From: Paraescarpia echinospica
Lineage: Eukaryota; Annelida; Polychaeta; Sabellida; Siboglinidae
Length of the DNA: 64,000 bases
Reading direction: 5' to 3'
NCBI GenBank assembly: GCA_020002185.1
Contig: CM034539.1
Location: 26,012,032-26,076,031 of the forward strand
Shown: positions 28,586 through 35,915 of the stretch, in pieces
Layout of the letters: each line of letters starts with the position of its first letter
How positions within the stretch are numbered: the first letter of the stretch is position 1
Notes under the pieces: model-generated
Told to the model about the DNA's origin: nothing
The model's input: only the letters and a program-made list of their open reading frames with translations
Databases searched by the model: none
Program-made: the position numbers and the translations under genes

Positions 28586-31500
28586 TAGCTGAGTTACCCG
28601 GCGTTACCCGGGGGAAAAGGCAGTCATATGTACCCAGACACTCCAAACCCATCCCAAATGTGTCCAGCCTACCTGCATTAATAAATGGTAACTGGTCACT
28701 GGCCTAGTTGTTAGGACAACCTTTTGCTAGAAATCTCAATCTCAATCGCTCACCCATCTAACTGACGTAGCCAGCAACAGCGGGTGCTGGGTTGTTATCC
28801 AATATAATTTTTGATACTCACTTTTTTATAATACACTAACTTGACAGGCGATAATTTCGACGCTAAGTGTAGCCTCGATTACCCAGGCGACGTGAGGTGG
28901 CAACACTTTTTCGCCCCTCACTACGGCCTGGAATATTAAGGGTCTGCCAATGTTAAAGGTAGGGGGCTTTACCCCCCAGATTCGGGTAGATACGATGATT
29001 GGCTCTTAGGCCAACTATGAAATAACAAATTAAATAAGGATACACTTTTATCAGATAATACTATACTATAACAACTATTCAACATTAAACTTATATTGAA
29101 AAATGTCACACACAAAATAAACCGACTTTAAACTTTTTTCGTAGTTTAGTGCCTTTTAATCACATGCATATTAACTAGGTGGCAGCTATCGTGACTGATA
29201 TATATATACGTGTGCGCGTGCGTGCGTGTCTTCGTGCAACGTTATGAGAACTTCTCGTACATTCTCATGACAATAATGTGATCGATCGTGACAGAAATGT
29301 AATGTGCTATTGTAGCAAATCCGTTTCATATGTGAAAGCAATACCTTTCCTGCACGCGTCTCTTTGCATGTCACCGCCGCATTCACAAGAATACGCAGCC
29401 TTCAAGTTGCGGCAGATGCCACCGTTACTGCATGGCGAACTCTGGCATTTATCAATATCTGGACATACATTCATATTTCAGATATATAATATTATGTACT
29501 TGTATGCAGTGTGAGTGAATGAGTGAGTGAGTGAATGTGTGTGCGTGCGTGCGTGCGTGCGTACGTGAGCATTCCATTATTAACCAATATATAAGTAAAA
29601 ACGTATAAATGAGTTTGCATGACAGCTTAACAATATTTCAAGGAATATTGTCAAATCCAGATACATTAGAAGTAGCTAGCTTGTTTGCGCCCGCGCCTGC
29701 GCGTGCGTGCTTGTCTGTGTGTGCATAAACTGAGTACTTAAAAATACAAAATAATACTTCTCTACTGTGTTGTCTGTACATCATTATTATATACGCGGTG
29801 CATGTGGCACTATATATACCAAATAAGATAAACGATAATAGATAATAACAACAACTTTCTAACGGTAACAAGGTGCAAGGTGAAATGCCGCAAATGTTTT
29901 CTCATAGTATATTAGATACACACAATGTGATAATAGTTAGCATACCATGTATCCTAGCATCAAACAAACTCACCCAGAACAGACCGAAAAAACTCACTAA
30001 GTATTTACACTTGAGATATGTAGAAGGTTGTTTCCTTAAGAACGACATTGTTTATAAATAAATTGGTATTTATTTCACAGTCGATACTGTAATACTTAAC
30101 GTAAATTACAATCGATAACGAAAATGATTGATACTGTGCCTATAATTGTGCTAAATATTTAATATAAATTGTTTCGAAGCTCAGCAAGGAAACGACGACC
30201 TTTATTGTGGTAACTATAGCTAGCGTCTGCGACCAAAAGTGGTGTTTGTATGCATACAAACGTGATGCAAAAGCACTGTTTGTGGGTCGTTTTAACGTCA
30301 AGTATTTAGTAGCTATTTACAATAACAAGTACTTTAGCGGTTTTACCTGTTCTGAAGGTGATACACTTGACAGCACCGTCTTGGACTATGCATACGGCCT
30401 GTTTGCACGGTGAGCTCATACATTCACGCTCAACTGAAAATATATACAAAAATGAAATATTACGAGTACGTGTTTGAATGTACAATTGAAAACTTCGTCT
30501 CGTTCACCCGCATGCGAGCGAATACATGCTTTCTGATCCACGTACGCATAGGCGGATCCAAGGGGCCTAGGAGCATGTGCCCCTGACATTTGTTATTTGG
30601 CCGTGCTATCCCGAGGCATGATAGCAGCATGGTAAAACGATATTCGACATCTAGCTTCATTTGACGTCATACGCCAGTGATTCATATATATCGTTAGCAA
30701 AGCGGCACGGTTTCGTGGAAATATCTGTGATATTAAGGGGATTCAGGTGAACACATTTCTTTAAAAGAATAGCCATTTCCCTAAGGTCAGATTCCAGGGT
30801 AAATGGACATTTATGCATTCCCTCTGCACAACTGTTGGAGTGCTGTTGGCAGAGCGCCAGGGAATGCTCGTTTTTAATCACGTTTGTTGTTTGTTTAGAC
30901 AACATGTTTCTTGTACTGACCCACTCAACTTGAAACAATTGCTCACCTTCGAAACCAAATACTTCCACTTCACAAAGTATCAGAGACTGGTGTGATCCGT
31001 TGTTTATTACACGAACACGTCTGACTCGTGTACCCGGCTCGCACACAAATCTCTTAACGTGTACATTATCTGTGCCTTTGACTCTGCAAATTGGTTCATG
31101 TTGCCCTGGCGTGAAATCAAGTTTTATTTCGAGTTGCGATTTGGCGTTTCCTACAAGAAAGAGGTTTATTTCAAGGCAGAATTGGATGCACATCGAACAT
31201 TTCGCTTAACACAATGGCACACGTTGTCAATAAACAGCGTGAACAGAACCATTTGATGTCATTGTTGGCCGTTAGTAGTTAGCAGCTAGGTCCTTTATGT
31301 TATACGAATTCAGCTAACGTTATGGAGCCAGGGCGCCAGGTAAATGTCCTATCATTTAATTGCATATGGACAGATTTGCGTGGCAATTTCGGAGACTCAT
31401 TGACTCCGCGGAATTCTTGGAATTCCGTTTTAAGAAATTACCCGGTAATAGCTTCCAGCTGGGCATGAACCTTAGATATCGTGTATTCTATGGTTAAATT

Positions 31501-34406
31501 GACCGTATTTCAATACGTACTCCAGACCTATATTGAAATAAAACTTATACCAATAAAAGCGTCAATATGTTGTCTGTTCAGTCGATTCGGCATTAAATTT
31601 GGAATCAGATACATGATGTTTTGAGAAGATTACATTTAATTTGTGACCGCGCCGACACTTAAAAAGTGAAAGATTTGCGAATTTCCCCCGAGTATTGAGG
31701 CTTAGCGCGGTTTCGGTAGCTCGCTACGGCTCACTGTGCGTGCTGTCAATTAAGTTGCTAATGTTTTATTCAACGCGTATGCAAGATATTTCGGCATTTT
31801 GTGGTTCCTAATTATAAACAAATATGATCTACACAACAACTAATATTGTACTGATAACTTGTAGTGAATAAATTTAGTATTTGTTTATCGTTAATAGTGG
31901 ATTTCCCCATCGCGATCAAATAGGCTGATCCACACAGCCTTCGCAATGGATGCTGGTGCAAGTCGATCTTTGGTGCGAGCGATGTCTGTCGTTAACTGAC
32001 ATTTTGCTAAACGCTCTTTATGATTATATTCGTTGTTAGTTATCCAATTTTACATGATTTGAGAGGTTTTAAATATACTGTAACATATATATGTTAAAAA
32101 CGATTAAGGAATTACGAAATATAGTAAATAACAGGAATGTCAGCAAACGGCGCCTGCTACGCCAATGTCCGACCGGCAAGATATTGTCGAGTCGTGGCGA
32201 TTTACGCCAACTTTCAACCTGCGTTTACGATCATTATACGGATACGCATAGAAAAATCACATTTAGCGTAACTATTTTAGTCAACTTTTGAAATAATGTA
32301 TACATACGTTATAAGATAATGTCATAAAATATTGTCGATGGTGGGAGGCATGGCGGGCCGATATCGACGTAGGCCAAGATCGCCGACGTAATTCAGTTAA
32401 TTTTGATAAGAACTTGTTTTGGGTGTTCCTTTTGCTGTTACCAAATAATTTTGAAATGTACAATATTATATTTTAAAACAAATATCAACATTTACAAAGA
32501 TTACAAAGAAACAGTGTTTGTATTAAATATTTCAATTTAATATAATTTTATAAATACATTTTTTTTACTGATACAAAGTAAGCTATATTTCTTTCCTTGG
32601 ACGTGTGTAATATTATTAGATTCAAGCCATTAATTAAAATGTTGTATTATGTCAAAAATGGCAATTTTTATAATAACATATGTGCCTGGTCCTATTCCAT
32701 GTTCAATTCAGATTGCATTTTTCACTTCCAATACCCAAATCCAACTCAAGCATAGATTGGTTCATATAGACACACTTGGGTCCAACTGCAACTTTACTTA
32801 CGATAGCATAACAAATGTTTACGAGGTTATGATATTCATCATGATACCGTTTTACAAGACTACGTTTCTGTTTTGTATTGAGTAATGTTTAATATGGCTT
32901 ACCGTCTGTTGGTACATGTAGTAAACCTGCTATAAGGTCGAGTGACTGGCGAAATATTACCATCCACCACGGGTTTTTCTCCGTTTTTGTCAATGTACAC
33001 ATATCTTGATCACGTGTATCTTTGGAGCCATCCACAGCCTTTGAGGCGTCTTCACTTACATCAGTAGGACGAGTTGTTGAACTTTGGATAGCTTTTCTCC
33101 CAGAGGCCCAGTTCTTTAAATCATCTGAACACATGCACCAACATTACCTGGATGGAAAGCTAATTCGCAATTGCAGAAAACTTTCATTAAGCATCAAAAT
33201 AATGTGTGTCTGGTAAGTTGAATGTGCTTTTGAAACCCAAACCTCTGCTGTACTTATTACTAAGATTAACAACTACAATTATAAATTAAATATATTAAAT
33301 TTTATTAAATATACAATTTTAAAACATCTACAGTGTATTAATTATATATTTTGAAGCATATAACAGACAAAGGGAGATTATTAGCATGGTACGGTAAATC
33401 TATAAATGAAATCGGCGTCGTAAGTTGGTGAGCGATAGGATTAATATTTGCACCGTATTAAAAATAAACAAACTCTTATCTGCAATTACTCTCCGAACTC
33501 TTGTTTTCTTTTCGTGTGTACCTTCGTCGTTGTCACTGAATTGGGTGAACATATCTACTAATATCCATTATTAGTTAACTTATGGCGTGCTAAATGGTTT
33601 GCATTCTTGTATTATTCATCGTCGCATCCAAGTTACGTTTAGATCTATCCAGCGCCATTCAGGCAGGGGGCACTCCCACGATTTTCTACGAAAATACAGA
33701 ATCCAAGATGTCAGCATCCCCATCCCACATTTACCCCTCCCCTATTAACGAATTCGGTTTTTGACATTTCTATGTGTATTTTGTAAGTATTTATTTGCAA
33801 TTCATACCTCGGATTAAGTAATTGTAGTTTCCATCCATGAAATCTTTCATCAGTTGTATTTGCTTGTCCATGTCTCCGCCGCCAACTAGACGTGCGAAAT
33901 GTAGGCCCATGAAATAGACTTTGAGCATTAGCACCACCATCATATGGGTAAGTACTAACTGTCCTAAATGAACATAAAACAGTCAGCTTCATATTTCTGC
34001 TGCAGGCAGTGTTGGTTTATTGCATACACATACGTGGTGATCGTGTACGTTGTGGTCGTAGCATTCTCGCTAGTTTTAAACCTGTTGTACGTATCAATCG
34101 CCTTAAGTTTATAATTTAAATAAACACATGTAATAATTATTATTATTATAACTCTGGACTGGTGTGTGGAAACTGTCTCTAGAATGTGAAACAGGATAGG
34201 GACAGGTTCCACACCCTGATCAACAATTCGACAAATTTATTATTACATGAATTACCCACAACACATGCGCACGTACCACCAAAAACTCCTGTGTTAGCCC
34301 AGGAGCTGTTTGGCGTATAATCACTTGAGACGAGACTAGCAATACATAGAGAATGTAAAACAATGTGTACACCTTTTATTATGATAATAGTAAAAACGCG
34401 GTCCAT
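3840..34406 (-). CDS. Polycystin-1/REJ-like receptor ectodomain gene (17 exons seen, 3' end outside window)
   Basis: Multi-exon minus-strand gene built from GT/AG sites, open frame and matching intron phases. In transcript order: signal peptide (34277-34406); linker (33808-33963); fucolectin-type F5/8 domain over two exons (32903-33124, 30947-31150); EGF-like exons (30347-30433, 29345-29458, 27978-28044); REJ-like exons (27258-27460, 26553-26759, 21655-21804, 17124-17194); helical exons (14279-14404, 7528-7596, 6833-7015, 6070-6142); beta-rich exons (5064-5318, 3840-3987). About 820 codons are visible. In polycystin-1/REJ proteins this order precedes a GAIN/GPS cleavage site and a membrane PLAT/channel part, which would lie left of base 1. 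Such proteins act at the cell surface or cilium, or in gamete recognition. Seen: domains and phases. Inferred: the polycystin class; an adhesion-GPCR with a similar ectodomain is the main alternative. The junction 6833/6142 is out of phase, so a small exon is probably missed. Confidence 0.72.
3988..5063. other. Intron of REJ-like gene
   Basis: Very AT-rich intron, no repeats or open frames of note. Confidence 0.5.
5064..5318 (-). CDS. Exon 17: GAIN-like beta region
   Basis: 255 nt, phase 0-0, acceptor ACGTTCTTAG (in-frame TAG at the junction), donor GTGAGT. Contains [16 protein letters not shown], then [15 protein letters not shown] and [13 protein letters not shown]. Helix followed by beta-type sequence, as expected going into a GAIN beta-sandwich. 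Confidence 0.68.
5319..6069. other. Intron of REJ-like gene
   Basis: No coding signal. A short TG/CG-rich run lies at about 5960-6012. Confidence 0.5.
6070..6142 (-). CDS. Exon 15/16: short exon of REJ-like gene
   Basis: 73 nt with acceptor TTTATTCAG and a full-consensus donor GTAAGT. Only one frame is open ([20 protein letters not shown]), entering in phase 2 and leaving in phase 0, which fits the next exon. Confidence 0.68.
6143..6832. other. Intron interval that probably hides a short exon
   Basis: Flanking exons disagree in phase (0 versus 2). The only good donor seen is at 6388-6389 on the minus strand, preceded by ATGCCAACATTCAG (6390-6403). That would be a 14 nt exon with the right phases but a weak acceptor. 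Confidence 0.3.
6833..7015 (-). CDS. Exon 14: helical exon
   Basis: 183 nt, phase 0-0, acceptor AAAAATTAG (in-frame TAG just before), donor GTAAGA. Contains [15 protein letters not shown] and ends LLGQSP. Splice sites are good but the exit phase (0) does not fit the next exon (needs 2), so either a short exon lies between 6143 and 6832 or one of the two calls is wrong. Confidence 0.55.
7150..8045. repeat. Diverged direct repeat either side of exon 13
   Basis: About 65 bp at 7158-7225 (ACATTGTCCATTGTAA through CTACACGAAGAGTACAC) recurs diverged at 7978-8032. The two copies lie on each side of exon 13. The rest of both introns shows nothing else. Confidence 0.4.
7528..7596 (-). CDS. Exon 13: helical exon
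   Basis: 69 nt, phase 0-0, acceptor GCATACTTGTAG, donor GTGAGA. Open only in frame 0 ([17 protein letters not shown]). Amphipathic helix; phases match exons 12 and 14. Confidence 0.65.
8518..8572. repeat. Short tandem repeat, 17 bp unit
   Basis: Three units of TTAACCAGTAAGAACCC plus a partial fourth; the middle unit has one substitution. Intron of the REJ-like gene. Confidence 0.8.
9621..10298 (+). pseudogene. LINE ORF1, N-terminal finger and basic region
   Basis: Opens with [16 protein letters not shown], then FQCIGC: a PHD-like C-x2-C-x-W arrangement as seen in CR1 ORF1 proteins, followed by about 150 residues dominated by Lys, Glu, Gly and Thr in loose repeats ([13 protein letters not shown]). 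The listed first codon is GTG and no ATG is in frame nearby, so the true start is lost or upstream. A frameshift near 10250 separates it from the esterase segment. Confidence 0.7.
10299..10833 (+). pseudogene. LINE ORF1 SGNH/GDSL esterase-like segment
   Basis: Reads [12 protein letters not shown] (10327-10362), then after a frameshift [29 protein letters not shown] and DGLHLSGKG. These correspond to the Gly-Asp-Ser, Gly-x-Asn and Asp-x-x-His blocks of SGNH hydrolases, the fold found in CR1 ORF1. The first block has Cys in place of Gly (CDS for GDS), while the Asp-Ser pair is kept. The domain is a single-domain lipase/esterase fold linked to retrotransposition. Confidence 0.82.
10905..11605 (+). 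pseudogene. LINE apurinic-like endonuclease domain
   Basis: Starts [18 protein letters not shown] with IIGITESW, then [32 protein letters not shown] and LGSSDHNQI near the end. These are the N, E, Y-R-P, G-D-F-N and S-D-H motifs of the EEP fold that nicks target DNA. A frameshift at about 11300-11340 splits it and a stop falls before the RT. Confidence 0.88.
11648..13663 (+). pseudogene. LINE reverse transcriptase
   Basis: Blocks in order: [90 protein letters not shown] (catalytic Asp pair), LGLTISADM, then [11 protein letters not shown] and a C-terminal TVNEWNKL. Frame changes at about 12295, 12590 and 13410. Catalytic residues are intact but the frame is not. Confidence 0.9.
13845..13925. 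repeat. TA/TG microsatellite
   Basis: Alternating AT with a GTGTGTGT run, just after the LINE 3' end. Confidence 0.9.
13926..14170 (-). mobile_element. tRNA-derived SINE
   Basis: Read on the minus strand it has a tRNA-like head with B-box TTCGAATCCCC, then a body with TTCACTACACATTGCACCAG, homologous to the SINEs at 22560, 34990, 44710 and 62660. It abuts the left edge of exon 12's intron and ends at the TA microsatellite. The GA-rich run at 14168-14240 lies outside it. Confidence 0.7.
14168..14242. repeat. GA-rich low-complexity run
   Basis: Purine-only stretches of GAGA and GGGAGGGA. Confidence 0.85.
14279..14404 (-). CDS. Exon 12: helical region before GAIN-like part
   Basis: 126 nt, phase 0-0, acceptor TTGTTTTCAG, donor GTAAGA. 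Open in one frame; contains [20 protein letters not shown], strongly helical. It resembles the helical subdomain that precedes the beta-sandwich in GAIN domains. Function inferred from position. Confidence 0.68.
14405..15575. other. Intron, no gene seen
   Basis: AT-rich intron of the REJ-like gene without recognised elements. Confidence 0.5.
15580..16050. repeat. Tandem repeat, ~190 bp unit, 2.5 copies
   Basis: Three units share GGCGTCTCCTCAGAT-like starts (15604, 15809, 15989), then an A/T section, AATTAAGAATTTAACG, GACG-TTTTGAAGAT and GCGACGG-like ends. Units are about 70-80% alike by eye; the third is cut by a CG/CA microsatellite at 16050. Confidence 0.75.
16050..16086. repeat. CG then CA dinucleotide run
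   Basis: (CG)n followed by (CA)n. Confidence 0.9.
16322..16382. repeat. CA / GCAC microsatellite
   Basis: (CA)n with an internal run of GCAC. An upstream (TTCG)n run lies at 16210-16227. Confidence 0.9.
17124..17194 (-). CDS. Exon 11 of REJ-like gene
   Basis: 71 nt, enters in phase 1 and leaves in phase 0, with acceptor CATTTTTTCTAG and donor GTATGT. It is open only in this frame ([18 protein letters not shown]) and supplies exactly the phase change needed between exons 10 and 12. No motif supports it on its own. Confidence 0.58.
17195..18235. other. Intron, no gene seen
   Basis: No recognised element. Confidence 0.45.
18236..18620 (+). mobile_element. tRNA-derived SINE, second type
   Basis: tRNA-like head GGTAGAGCGCTGGACT (A-box) and GGTTCGATTCAAC (B-box). 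The body (CTTACGGAAGAGACACTAAC, then CTCTCTAACCCACCGGACC) differs from the other SINEs in the window. Ends at a short GTATACAGTATATAC repeat. Confidence 0.65.
19570..19642. repeat. TA/CA microsatellite
   Basis: ATATAT runs with TGTGTG and CACACACG ends. Confidence 0.85.
19700..20340 (-). mobile_element. RTE-like LINE remnant (3' part of RT region)
   Basis: Minus-strand translation, across frameshifts, gives [19 protein letters not shown], then LDIHLKGKTLK, a [13 protein letters not shown] block and WRKVEE. This matches the thumb/C-terminal part of RTE-type reverse transcriptases (K-T-K-V-M-W-V-G and G-D-G-S-S-E-x-E motifs). Heavily mutated. Confidence 0.72.
20500..21080 (+). repeat. Diverged relative of the repeated-motif regions
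   Basis: Contains TAACACCAGTGAC at 20575-20587 and 21017-21029 and TAACACGAATGAC at 20590-20602, in the same orientation and of the same length as the TAACGTGAGTGACG motif at 1-1663. No coding potential. Confidence 0.4.
21655..21804 (-). CDS. Exon 10: REJ-like continuation
   Basis: 150 nt, phase 1-1, acceptor GCACTTGCAG, donor GTTTGT. Reads [19 protein letters not shown], then [11 protein letters not shown] and VDIPVDVG. The L-P-P-S followed by an N-Y-T-A-T-I-R-V strand is the usual end of a REJ repeat. Confidence 0.78.
22090..22158. repeat. Mixed CA/CG/TA microsatellite
   Basis: GCACGCACGC, CGCGCGCG and CACACA then ATATATA. Confidence 0.85.
22555..22755 (-). mobile_element. tRNA-derived SINE
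   Basis: Minus strand: head GTGGAGCGCAGTAGCTGG, B-box AGTTCGAATCC, body with CCTTGGGCAAGTTCGTTTAC and CAGTTCACTCAGCTGTATGA. Body is nearly the same as the SINE at 34990-35325. Confidence 0.82.
23021..23401 (+). other. Unassigned open reading frame, 126 codons
   Basis: Open frame from ATG to TAG on the strand opposite the host gene. N-terminal half is basic and hydrophilic ([15 protein letters not shown]); the C-terminal half is AT-driven. No family recognised and no splice signals checked. It could be a remnant of an unknown element or chance. Confidence 0.2.
23652..26099 (+). mobile_element. DNA transposon with 122 bp terminal inverted repeats
   Basis: Terminal inverted repeats at 23652-23773 and 25978-26099 (outer ends CGGAAGCCTGTTGGTGCC and its complement, roughly 85-90% identical by eye), flanked on both sides by TTTA (23648-23651 and 26100-26103), a candidate 4 bp target duplication. 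Between them lies a decayed plus-strand protein gene (23972-25960) that stops right at the right repeat, so the copy is probably internally deleted. A perfect 22 bp palindrome sits inside the right repeat (26044-26065). The superfamily is not certain; Academ and Kolobok have 3-4 or 4 bp duplications. Confidence 0.8.
23972..25960 (+). pseudogene. Decayed transposon-borne protein with SPDTDVLVL motif
   Basis: Read across several frames: KCVICQ with a later [15 protein letters not shown] and CVQRNHAGK, suggesting Cys/His zinc sites; [79 protein letters not shown], and last ADADFGVRG with [15 protein letters not shown]. This series is that of a large invertebrate protein family usually left uncharacterised. 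The acidic SPDTD block looks like PIN/FEN-type nuclease sites (inference). Frameshifts and stops make it non-functional; the usual C-terminal part is missing. Acceptor-like TTTATTTCAACAG precedes the first ATG at 23972. Confidence 0.75.
26296..26425. repeat. TA microsatellite with GT run
   Basis: Long (TA)n with periodic C, then GTGTGTGT. Confidence 0.95.
26553..26759 (-). CDS. Exon 9: REJ-like core
   Basis: 207 nt, phase 1-1, acceptor CATTGTTGCAG, donor GTATGA. Contains [16 protein letters not shown], then [12 protein letters not shown] and IMYLFFI. The pattern P-P-x-x-G-x-C-x-V-x-P-x-x-G with a later V-x-C-S-G and Y-x-F is the most recognisable signature of REJ domains in polycystin-1-like proteins. 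This exon is the main basis for the family call. Confidence 0.85.
26930..26992. repeat. CCCA / GCAC / CA microsatellite
   Basis: CACCCACCCACCC followed by GCACGCACGC and (CA)n. Confidence 0.9.
27258..27460 (-). CDS. Exon 8: start of REJ-like region
   Basis: 203 nt, phase 2 in, phase 1 out, acceptor TTGGTTACAG, donor GTGAGT. Begins CMRNCNPTI, with WTCEWYITP and a later [11 protein letters not shown] and DTVYSIKAK. The C-x3-C opening, the Trp in a predicted strand and the closing Y-S-I-K pattern match REJ/PKD-like repeats of polycystin-1 proteins. Confidence 0.75.
27978..28044 (-). CDS. Exon 7: short Cys-containing exon
   Basis: 67 nt, enters in phase 1 and leaves in phase 2, acceptor CGTGCAG, donor GTGAGT. 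Reads [20 protein letters not shown], resembling the last part of an EGF module (FGEKCEL). Its phase-2 exit fits exon 8 exactly. Confidence 0.75.
28256..28395. repeat. CA/CG-rich microsatellite
   Basis: Purine-pyrimidine alternation of CGCG, CACA and GCAC, potentially Z-DNA forming. Confidence 0.9.
28508..28583. repeat. (CA)n microsatellite
   Basis: GCACGCAC then about 20 uninterrupted CA units, immediately before the hammerhead-like sequence. Confidence 0.95.
28583..29010 (+). mobile_element. Penelope-like element end with degenerate hammerhead motif
   Basis: TACTAGCTGAGTTACCCGG at 28583-28601 matches the widespread ends of Penelope-like elements, which carry hammerhead ribozymes. Visible core: CTGA (28589-28592), a perfect 5 bp stem CCCGG/CCGGG (28597-28601 with 28608-28612, loop CGTTAC) and GAAA (28614-28617). 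The canonical CUGAUGA is changed to CTGAGTTA, so activity is doubtful. Downstream to about 29010 is non-coding; the end of the element is not clear. Confidence 0.55.
29345..29458 (-). CDS. Exon 6: calcium-binding-type EGF domain
   Basis: 114 nt, phase 1-1. Reads [18 protein letters not shown], then [10 protein letters not shown] and a final Cys: six cysteines with the leading D-I-D and the aromatic residue typical of calcium-binding EGF modules. The Asp is created across the junction with exon 5, which supports direct splicing of the two. Confidence 0.88.
29513..29570. repeat. GTGA and GTGC microsatellite
   Basis: (GTGA)n then (GTGC)n. Confidence 0.9.
30347..30433 (-). CDS. Exon 5: EGF-like (partial) exon
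   Basis: 87 nt, phase 1-1, the usual symmetry of EGF exons. Acceptor TATATTTTCAG, donor GTAAAA. Cysteine pattern [12 protein letters not shown] followed by VKC; shorter than a complete six-cysteine EGF, so it may be a degenerate domain or the first part of one. Confidence 0.8.
30947..31150 (-). CDS. Exon 4: second half of fucolectin-type F5/8 domain
   Basis: 204 nt, phase 1-1, acceptor CTTTCTTGTAG, donor GTGAGC. Contains ICRVKGT, a basic RVRRVRVIN strand and the domain's closing [10 protein letters not shown] motif. Together with exon 3 it completes one F5/8-type lectin domain of about 140 residues. The frame stays open past the donor for about 290 nt, but phase and the strong GTGAGC donor favour splicing to the EGF exon at 30433. 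Confidence 0.85.
31151..32902. other. Intron between the two halves of the F5/8 domain
   Basis: About 1.75 kb, no recognised element. Confidence 0.5.
32903..33124 (-). CDS. Exon 3: first half of fucolectin-type F5/8 domain
   Basis: 222 nt, phase 1-1, acceptor GTGTTCAG, donor GTAAGC. It reads [13 protein letters not shown], then DASKAVDGS, then an aspartate/cysteine segment and NPWWMV. This is the typical start of eel-fucolectin/tachylectin-4/pentraxin-1 (discoidin-like) domains, which bind carbohydrate outside the cell. The Ala-x-x-Gln-Ser-Ser and AVDG landmarks and the NPWW motif are present. Confidence 0.88.
33808..33963 (-). CDS. Exon 2 of REJ-like gene: linker
   Basis: 156 nt, acceptor TTCATTTAG, donor GTATGA, phase 1 on both sides. 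The in-phase frame contains [11 protein letters not shown] and ends NYNYLIR; the junction to the next exon makes an Asp. A second frame is also open over the whole exon, but the next exon hits a stop in that frame, so phase selects the frame used here. No domain recognised. Confidence 0.6.
34277..34406 (-). CDS. Exon 1 of REJ-like gene: start and signal peptide
   Basis: The first Met lies downstream of an in-frame TAG. The 43 residues begin [10 protein letters not shown], followed by a hydrophobic stretch ending near ASLVSS, a plausible signal peptide with cleavage around residue 28. The donor is GTACGT and the exon ends in phase 1, matching the next exon. No recognised domain after the signal. 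Confidence 0.65.
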
Positions 34407-34989
34407 ATAATTGATTATGATGGTGTTGCGACGTTTCTAAATAGCAGAATATGTGTGGAAAACTATTCAGCGGAGTGGTTACAACATTGGACTATAAATT
34501 GAAAAAAACCAGTTCAAATTGTGTTGCTGTGTTCTGCAACGATCTTGCCACAGTATAAAGCAATGTTTAGATTTAGACTATGCCATAGTAGTATGGTATC
34601 GATATAAAATGAAACATAAAATAGCCATTGAAAATATACAGGGAAGAGCCACAAAAGGTACGTAGTAGTATAAACGACTCAATACTTATTAAAAAAACTA
34701 AAACAACGCACATTAGCATACCGAAAGCTAAGAGGAGACAAAAGTCTACACAATAATGCAACGATAATGAATCTGCACATAACCTCCTGAAATTGGAGGA
34801 AATATCACTAAGATCAGGAAATAGAGGTCAATCTCTTACATTATTTTTCCACAGAACAAAACTAAACCTAAAAAAATGCATTCCCGCTTACAGAGGGCGA
34901 ACTATGGAGTAGTCTAAGAGAATCAGTGATACAAGCCAAATAAAAAACTCATTTAAAATCGTCTAGACAAATTCTGGTCTACCTGGCGA

Positions 34990-35325
34990 TATTACAGAAG
35001 CACAGTAGCGCAGCGGTACGTAAGAGCTTCGGACTCTCGACTGAGAAAACCTGGGTTCAAATCCTGTGTGGCGGTGCCAAACCTTGGGCAGGTTCGTTTA
35101 CTCTACATTGCTTCAGTTCACTCAGCTGTATGAATGAGTACCTGACAATGGTGGATATTTCTGTACGAATAGTCTTCGCGCATTGATTGCAGTGTGGCTG
35201 AATGCTTCCCAGAGAAGTCGAGATGGTGTTCGATTGAACAGGTCTGCCAGGGAGTAAAGTGTAAAGCACTTTGAGCAGTCCTGAAGACGGGGCACTGCGC
35301 TATATAGGAACTTACCTTTATATGA
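34990..35325 (+). mobile_element. tRNA-derived SINE, near complete
   Basis: Head AGTAGCGCAGCGGTACGT (A-box) and GGGTTCAAATCCTG (B-box); body CTTGGGCAGGTTCGTTTACT and CAGTTCACTCAGCTGTATGA; tail AAAGCACTTTGAGCAGTCC and GCGCTATATAGGAACTTACC. Best example in the window of this family; located 0.6 kb upstream of the REJ-like gene start. Confidence 0.87.
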
Positions 35326-35915
35326 CTATTATATACTGGAACCGGAAACCATGAAATTACATTCTTAAGACTTAAGAAGAAGATATGTTCATTGAGGAAT
35401 CAAGTCGATCAGAATTGTCGTAAGGTATCTAAGGTAAGAGAAATAAATATGGCTCTTTGGGTAATTATGGAGATAATGAACACGCTAGTGAAACGTATTT
35501 TGAAAACTATCCTTAAATTTAATAAATAACATTATATTCGGTTTATGCTGGAGGGCATTTCCACAAAAACAGGGAAAAAGGTCTTAAATATTTGTATTTA
35601 ATTTCCAAAAAATAGTATTTTTATGGTGGGACATAACTTAAAGTTGTTGGAGAAAAACAATGTTTAATGTTTGCACACGGCATTATGTGAAAATGTATCA
35701 TTCAAACATTATGTACAGAATTCTCAAAATTAACTCATCCAACACATCAATAATTAGGTGCACTTTGCAGCCCTATTGTCTAATTCAATCTGGGTTTAAC
35801 TAATTGATACTATTTCCCTAGGCCTTAGTCTCATGCATTTTAAAAATAAAAATTGCAAGTCTATTCTGGGTTTTTTCTCGGGAAAGACTTCTAGATTTCA
35901 GTGGTGAAATTGATG
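35326..35915. other. No gene seen
   Basis: AT-rich; probably the beginning of the next repeat region. Confidence 0.4.

Noticed and set aside
28166..28707. Frames rich in His-Thr or Val-Cys
   Set aside because: They are translations of CA/CG microsatellites.
30657..30946. Read-through of exon 4 resembling a PAN/apple domain ([15 protein letters not shown])
   Set aside because: Cys spacing is weak, and a strong GTGAGC donor plus exact phase match to the EGF exon at 30433 favour intron sequence.
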